A stretch of DNA of 64,000 nucleotides from Urophycis tenuis (taxonomy: Eukaryota > Chordata > Actinopteri > Gadiformes > Phycidae): assembly GCA_036785325.1 (NCBI GenBank), contig JAXIVH010000016.1:8949747-9013746 (forward strand), in the 5' to 3' direction. Under the pieces are notes generated by a model. That model was not told the origin of the DNA, ran no database searches, and saw only the letters and a list, made by a program, of their open reading frames with translations. Each line of letters starts with the position of its first letter. Position 1 is the stretch's first letter. A program made the position numbers and the translations under genes. Of this stretch, positions 59,601 to 64,000 are shown one piece after another.

Positions 59601-60682
59601 AAACAGGGGCCGGTAGCAACGCTGGGATTTTGCCGATACTGCCTGTGCAAGTGAAGTCCAGAAAGGGGGGCAAAATCATCAAAACGTATGCATTTTTGGA
59701 TCCAGGCAGTACCGATACATTTTGTTCTGAAAGCCTGATGAAAAGGCTGAAATTAAACGGAAGAAAGGCCAAAATCAGCCTACTGACCATGGGTCCAAAA
59801 ACCTCAGTCTCCAGCTACATGTTGACAGACCTGGAGATTGCAAGCCTCACAGGAGAACGATTTTATGAGTTGCCGAAAGTCTATACCCAGAAGAGGATGC
59901 CTGTGAGCCCTAACAACATCATTAAGGAAGAGGAGCTGGCTAAATGGCCATATATGAAGGGGGTTGTCCTGCCTCGTATTCAAGCCGATGTGGAGTTATT
60001 GATTGGGACCAATGCCTCGAAAATGCTTGAACCTTGGGAGGTGGTGAACAGCCATGGCAATGGGCCACACGCCATTAAGACCCTATTGGGGTGGGTCGTT
60101 AATGGTCCCCTTTCCGGTCAGGATGAGGAGCAGAGTGAGAGGAGCCACCCTGCTGTTAATGTCAATAGGATCTCCATTTCCAAACTTGAAGAGCTGCTGC
60201 ACAATCAGTACAACCATGATTTTAATGAACGGTCATCTGAAGACAAAGAGGAACTGTCAAGGGACGATCTAAAGTTCATGGAAATTATAACTGAGTCATG
60301 CAAACTTCTAGATGGCCACTATACCTTGGCCCTTCCCTTTAAAAGGAAAGAGGTCTCCCTACCAAATAACCAGTGTGTCGCAAAGCAACGAATACTTGGA
60401 CTGAAAAGGAGGTTCGGGAGAGATGTAAGGTTCCATAGAGAATACACCAACTTTCTAGGTGATGTGATCAGCAAAGGTTATGCTGAACTTGTACCTGAAC
60501 ATGAAGTTGAACGTTCAGATGGAAAGGTCTGGTACATTCCACACCATGGGGTGTACCACTCCAAAAAGGGAACTCTGCGTGTCGTGTTTGATTGTGGAGC
60601 AGAGTATAGAGGAAAGTCTCTTAACAAGGAGCTTCTACAAGGCCCCTACCTCACCAGCACTCTGTTAGGAGTCCTCACATGA
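56699..60682 (+). CDS. BEL/Pao gag, protease and RT N-terminus, ended by premature TGA
   Basis: 1,327 codons. Gag: N-terminal MTPKAYLEKLDKLQNERKLK helical region, Ser/Arg stretch (about residues 180-200), Glu/Lys coiled coil (about 205-255), Gln-rich repeat (about 290-540), and a DUF1759-like domain (FEGDPLQFRSFVRAF, LEKYTKGQPKDLV, about 635-790). Two Cys/His zinc knuckles follow (CICCSKDHTLDRC about 878; CFGCLCVGHLSRNC about 910). The DUF1758-type aspartic protease has AFLDPGST at about 997. RT begins VVFDCGAEYRGKSLN (about 1,295). It stops at CTCACATGA where the minus copy reads CACACGA, a C-to-T change at a CpG. Gag should assemble particles; the protease would process them. The start ATG is shared by both copies. 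Confidence 0.93.
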   Translation: MEPVGVRDQTHDALLVEQPMNGSEAQSQAQPSEPTEAENQSKEDKNETNVQMENPAVVLKKRTIKMTPKAYLEKLDKLQNERKLKLNKATNLQKHILGLMNAGESKHKVQCEFMKYIHVIREATGAYDALLPILPSEEKEKHMTWFKAKMLNVNDFIEEVNAWTSPRMSESVEGVTEEVHRSHSRSGSSRSSRSSTSSARRQAEAERAALAIHAAALKEKHAVEEEEERLRKKKEMIELNAQLAAADAKIAVLKSPSHSVSLEPSDGMEQYFERGTSVQQTSIILNPSLPERQQQPLLLQQQQQPLLSQQQQPLLSQQQQQPLLLQQQQQPLLSQQQQPLLSQQQQQPLLLQQQQQPLLSQQQQPLLSQQQQQPLLLQQQQQPLLSQQQQQQQQQPLLLQQQQQPLLSQQQQQQPLLSQQQQPLLLQQQQQPLLSQQQQQPLLLQQQQQPLLLQQQQQPLLSQQQQQQPLLLQQQQQPLLSQQQQQPLLSQQQQQQPLLSQQQQQPLLLQQQQQPLLSQQQQQPLLSQQQQPLLLQQQWQPPSFQQQQPMLPQQQTMQQSPSQQPSAIRQRIFWNEAQDNSRHMNPPVQFMNRPDSSVQSDIETAAICDLLHRQNEITALLVEQQTSHLLPPREVPCFEGDPLQFRSFVRAFVHCVERNTRNKGDCLYFLEKYTKGQPKDLVRSCQHMAPDRGYERAKYLLEQHFGDEYKISAAYMEKVLSWSLVRTEDIKSLQAYSLFLRECCNAMENVQYMDELNVPANMRTIISKLPFKLREHWRASACAIMERQHRRPTFTDIVAFVERQVKIVSDPVFGDIQYAPPNTGSRPVNRAKAQSKPKFKGDSFATITTVETPAVENQTSSKPAPKPSNASAHNTTCICCSKDHTLDRCPQFATQTHRDKVTLIRQRGVCFGCLCVGHLSRNCDKRLICKMCSQKHPSVLHRERASNPDKPKKPVVSNAQISLQTCGQTGAGSNAGILPILPVQVKSRKGGKIIKTYAFLDPGSTDTFCSESLMKRLKLNGRKAKISLLTMGPKTSVSSYMLTDLEIASLTGERFYELPKVYTQKRMPVSPNNIIKEEELAKWPYMKGVVLPRIQADVELLIGTNASKMLEPWEVVNSHGNGPHAIKTLLGWVVNGPLSGQDEEQSERSHPAVNVNRISISKLEELLHNQYNHDFNERSSEDKEELSRDDLKFMEIITESCKLLDGHYTLALPFKRKEVSLPNNQCVAKQRILGLKRRFGRDVRFHREYTNFLGDVISKGYAELVPEHEVERSDGKVWYIPHHGVYHSKKGTLRVVFDCGAEYRGKSLNKELLQGPYLTSTLLGVLT
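57571..58312 (+). repeat. Gln-rich minisatellite in BEL gag, plus copy
   Basis: About 30 units of the form (CAG)3-9 CAACCACTGCTTTCA or CTATTA. All indels between the two copies keep frame. Encodes QQQQPLLS/QQQQPLLL. Confidence 0.92.
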
Positions 60683-63600
60683 TTTCGGCAAGAGCCTGTA
60701 GCCCTAATGACTGATGTTAAAGCGATGTTCCATCAAGTCAAAGTGGCACAGAAGGACAGAGACTTTCTTCGATTCTTGTGGTGGCCAGACGGCGACGTAT
60801 CCCAAGAACTGGTTGAATATAGAATGACTGTGCATCTGTTCGGGGCAGTGTCTTCTCCTAGCTGTGCTTGTCATGCCCTGCGAAAAACAGCAGAAGACCA
60901 CCGTGACAGTTTCCCTGCTGATGTAATTGACACAGTCAATAGGAACTTCTATATGGACGACTGTCTGAAGAGCTTGCCATCAGAAGAAGCAGCTGTTAAA
61001 ATGGTCAAAGATTTGACCATCATTTGTCAAAAGGGAGGCTTCCATTTGACAAAATGGATTAGCAACAATCGTGGGGTGCTGCTATCCATTCCTGAGGAAG
61101 ACAGATCTAAGAATCTGCATGAATTGGACTTGGACAGAGACCAACTGCCAGTCGAAAGAGCACTTGGACTTCATTGGTGTGTTGAGACTGACACCTTTAA
61201 GTTCAAGTTGGCGCTCAAAGAACAGCCTCACACTCGTCGTGGGATCTTATCAATGGTCAGCTCAATCTACGATCCATTGGGATTTCTCGCCCCACTCACT
61301 CTTCCAGCCAAGCTCATGCTGCAAGAGATGTGTCGGAGGAACTATGGATGGGATGATGAAATTCATCCAACTCTCAAACAGCAGTGGGCAAAGTGGCTGA
61401 GAGACTTGGAAGGAGTAAAGGCATTCGAAGTGGGAAGATGCCTCAAGCCAGTGGATTTTGGAGAAACCATCTGTGGTCAATTACATCACTTCTCTGATGC
61501 CAGCGAAAGAGGATATGGTACTGTGACGTATCTGAAGATATGGGATAACCGCAACAAGTGTCACGTCTCTTTCATGCTAGGCAAAGCCAGAGTGGCCCCA
61601 CTAAAGCAGGTGACCATTCCACGCTTAGAGCTCACGGCAGCTGTTCTCGCTGTTCGTGTAGACAACATGCTCAGAGGAGAAATCCAGCTCCACCTTGAGA
61701 AATCTTGTTTCTGGACTGACAGCACATCAGTTTTAAGATACATCAGAAATGAAGATAAAAGATTTCACACTTTTGTGGCAAACAGGATTGCTGCCATCCG
61801 AAGAACATCTGACGTCACACAGTGGAGGTATGTTCATACCACACAGAATCCTGCTGACAAAGCCTCAAGAGGAGTAAAGGTGGATGACCTGCTGACCAAC
61901 AAAGGTTGGATCGAAGGCCCTGAGTTTCTGTGGAGACCAGATGAAGAGTGGCCAGATAGTCCCTTGGAGGACTTGGACATTGTTGCTGATGACCCTGAGG
62001 TCAAAAAGGAGCTGGTCACCAATGCAGTAGTTGTCAATGCACCAAGTGCCACACACCAACTGATCACATACTTTTCAGACTGGAAAAGGTTGAAACGGTC
62101 AGTTGCTTGGATCCTGAAAGTAAAGACAACTCTATTTGAGATGAGTCAGAAGAGAAATCAGTTGAGTCATGGAGCTGCAGACAAGGTTGAACAGGAAATG
62201 AAACGCTGGAAAGCTGCACATGGTAACCAAAGCCTAACACCAGACGATCTCACGAGAGCTGAAACTGCCATTATCCACTTCGCCCAACAGCAAAGGTATC
62301 CTGAGGAGCTTGCCGTATTAAGCTCTGGGAAGGGTGAAATAAAAAGAAAGAGTTTCATCTATAAACTCGACCCCATTGTTGAAGATGGCCTGCTTAGAGT
62401 CGGAGGGAGGTTGAGTAGGGCAGCAATATCTGAGGAATTCAAACATCCTGTTATCCTCGCGAAAGACCTCCATATCTCCACTCTCATTCTGAAGAACATC
62501 CACGAGCAGTTAGGCCATGGTGGGAGAAACCATGTACTTTCCAGATTGAGAAGAAAGTATTGGATCACAAGTGCCAATGCAGCTGCAAGAAAAATCCTGT
62601 CCGACTGCGTCATCTGCAGACGCCATAGAGGGAAGTTGGGGGAACAGAAAATGTCAGACTTGCCTCTAGAGCGAATTGTCGCTGATCTTCCTCCATTTAC
62701 CAACGTTGGAGTTGACTACTTCGGCCCATTTGAGATAAAAAGGGGACGCTCCTTTGAAAAGCGCTATGGAGTCCTTTTCACTTGTATGGCATCCAGAGCA
62801 GTTCATTTGGAGGTTGCGTATTCATTAAATACGGACTCTTGTATAAATGCCATACGCAGATTTGTTTGTAGAAGAGGACCCATCTCTCATTTAAGATCTG
62901 ACAATGGAACCAATTTTGTTGGTGCTAAGAGAGAGCTGAAGGACGCCCTTGCTGCTTTAAACCACAGCAAAATACAATCTGCATTTCTGGAGGACGGGAT
63001 GCAGTGGAGCTTCAACCCACCAACAGCCTCTCACCATGGAGGTGCATGGGAGCGGATAATACGAATGATTCGGCAGGTATTAACATCAGTTCTTCACCAG
63101 CAAACGTTGAATGACGAGGGTTTTCATACAGTGCTGTGTGAAGTCGAATCATTCTCAATGACCGTCCCATAACAAAGATATCTGGAGATCACAATGATCT
63201 CGAAGCTCTCACTCCCAATCACATCCTCACCATGAAAGGAGTGCCAGTCTTGCCACCTGGATTGTTTGAGACGTCTGACCTCTACCTCAGGAGGAGATGG
63301 AGGCAGGTCCAATACCTCTCAGACCTGTTCTGGAAGCGATGGCTGAGAGAGTATTTACCTCTGCTACAGGAGCGGCAGAGGTGGGCTAAAGAAAGACGGA
63401 GTCTTGTCCCTGGAGACATTGTATTGATTGCTGACCCTACAGCTCCACGTGGTTCCTGGTTGCTTGGAAGAGTCCTGGAGACGTATCCAGACAGAAGAGG
63501 ACTGGTGCGTTCTGTTCGAGTAAAGACTAAAACAAGCACACTGGATAGACCAGTAACGAAGCTGTGCTTGCTCCAAGAAGCTGGAGCTTCAGACCTCTAA
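60683..63600 (+). pseudogene. BEL/Pao RT, RNase H and integrase, with 1-bp deletion
   Basis: Same frame as gag continues to 63,172. RT: TDVKAMFHQV (60,710), VHLFGAVSSPSCA, FYMDDCL (catalytic YMDD, about 60,950). RNase H: FSDASERGYG, PRLELTAAV, WTDSTSVL, NPADKAS (four acidic positions present). Integrase: H-x4-H zinc half (NIHEQLGHGG) with CVICRR, then VDYFGPF, SDNGTNF and GGAWERI (D, D, E). A missing base at about 63,149 shifts the frame to a stop at 63,172; the C-terminal DUF5641-like part (63,232-63,600) is open in another frame. All catalytic residues are otherwise present, so inactivation is recent. Separated from gag by the TGA at 60,680. Confidence 0.93.
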
Positions 63601-63722
63601 GATGGAGGATTATTTGTTTATTTATTTATTTATTTGAATCATTTCTTCTAAATATTTGGCTCCGTTATGTGAATTTGTTGAATTGTGCCTGGCCTCCTGC
63701 CATGCCCAATTAGGGGCCGGAG

Positions 63723-64000
63723 TGTTGGAGCCAAAATACGTTTTTTGTTTATTTTATTTTTATTATATTAAAATGAACGGCCTGACTCTGCCTCTATATT
63801 TATAGTTCTGTCGATCACTCAATCACGGCTGGTTGCTACGATTCCGTCTGTCAATCAGACCTGGTTACCAGGGTAACCTTTTTAGAGAGGCTGTGATTGC
63901 GGGCAGGTGTGTGTACAACGAGCCTGAGAGGCAAACAGTTTTGGAACCGTGTCTGTGGAAAAGTGTGACCCTGCAATGTTGTGTAGGTAAAGAATTTTTG
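63723..64000 (+). repeat. 3' LTR of the plus-strand BEL copy (incomplete at window end)
   Basis: TGTTGGAGCC start; identical to 55,322-55,599. About 150 bp more should lie beyond the window. Confidence 0.93.

Larger units (their letters stand above)
55322..64000 (+). mobile_element. BEL/Pao retrotransposon, nearly complete plus copy (3' LTR cut by window end)
   Basis: Order: LTR (55,322-55,740), inverted duplication, about 0.85-kb leader, gag-pol frame (56,699-63,600), 3' UTR, 3' LTR from 63,723 on. With a 429-bp LTR it should end near 64,151. Two lesions, a TGA at 60,680-60,682 and a 1-bp deletion near 63,149, make it non-autonomous. The two visible LTRs are identical, indicating recent origin, duplication or conversion. 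The BEL/Pao assignment rests on the gag-DUF1758-RT-RNase H-integrase-DUF5641 order. Confidence 0.95.

Overview
The window reads as vertebrate nuclear DNA, almost certainly from a ray-finned (teleost) fish. There are no operons and no dense coding. Long dinucleotide tracts and minisatellites are abundant, and the transposon content is fish-like: hAT, PIF/Harbinger-like and TTAA-type elements, CR1/L2-type LINEs with (GTCT)n tails, a tRNA-headed SINE and BEL/Pao. One real host gene is recognised: ANKRD50 on the minus strand. Its first coding exon is 24,858-25,354 and its second is 14,300-14,532. The ankyrin-repeat exon or exons must lie beyond base 1. Bases 1-14,299 and 14,533-24,857 are therefore introns, and everything above about 25.4 kb is 5' UTR, promoter or intergenic.

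Layout. 1-5.3 kb: a decayed hAT/ZMYM1-like zinc-finger fragment, a hexamer minisatellite split by a LINE 3' end that is itself split by a hAT element, (TG)n and (CT)n tracts, and a 41/45-bp minisatellite. 5.3-14.3 kb: intron with a 178-bp (CA)n, a hAT containing a second TIR element, and a 32-bp minisatellite. 14.3-25.4 kb: the two ANKRD50 exons separated by a 10.3-kb intron holding seven or more minisatellites (17, 64, 17/19, 30, 10 and 47 bp units) and long (CT)n and (GA)n tracts. 25.4-37.9 kb: CpG-rich upstream region with a promoter candidate near 26.7 kb, a TTAA-flanked foldback element, LINE fragments, a large inverted repeat whose left arm carries a Harbinger-like MITE, and two hAT elements with target-site duplications. 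37.9-43.8 kb: a compact LTR element with a 5-bp duplication and a proline-rich ORF, next to a full-length but broken CR1/L2-type LINE that carries a second Harbinger-like MITE. 43.8-49 kb: a 26-bp minisatellite duplicated together with its flank, and two SINE copies.

49.0-64.0 kb is a BEL/Pao retrotransposon cluster with three parts: a deleted minus-strand copy, a plus-strand 3' fragment fused head-on to it, and a nearly complete plus-strand copy that shares its 5' LTR with that fragment. The nearly complete copy has a premature stop and a 1-bp frameshift. A perfect 48-bp inverted repeat sits at its LTR/leader junction. The plus-strand part looks like a tandem array with a period of about 8.4 kb that may continue beyond the window.

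Most long ORFs in the window are reading-frame artefacts of tandem repeats. All calls come from reading the sequence; no database search was possible.
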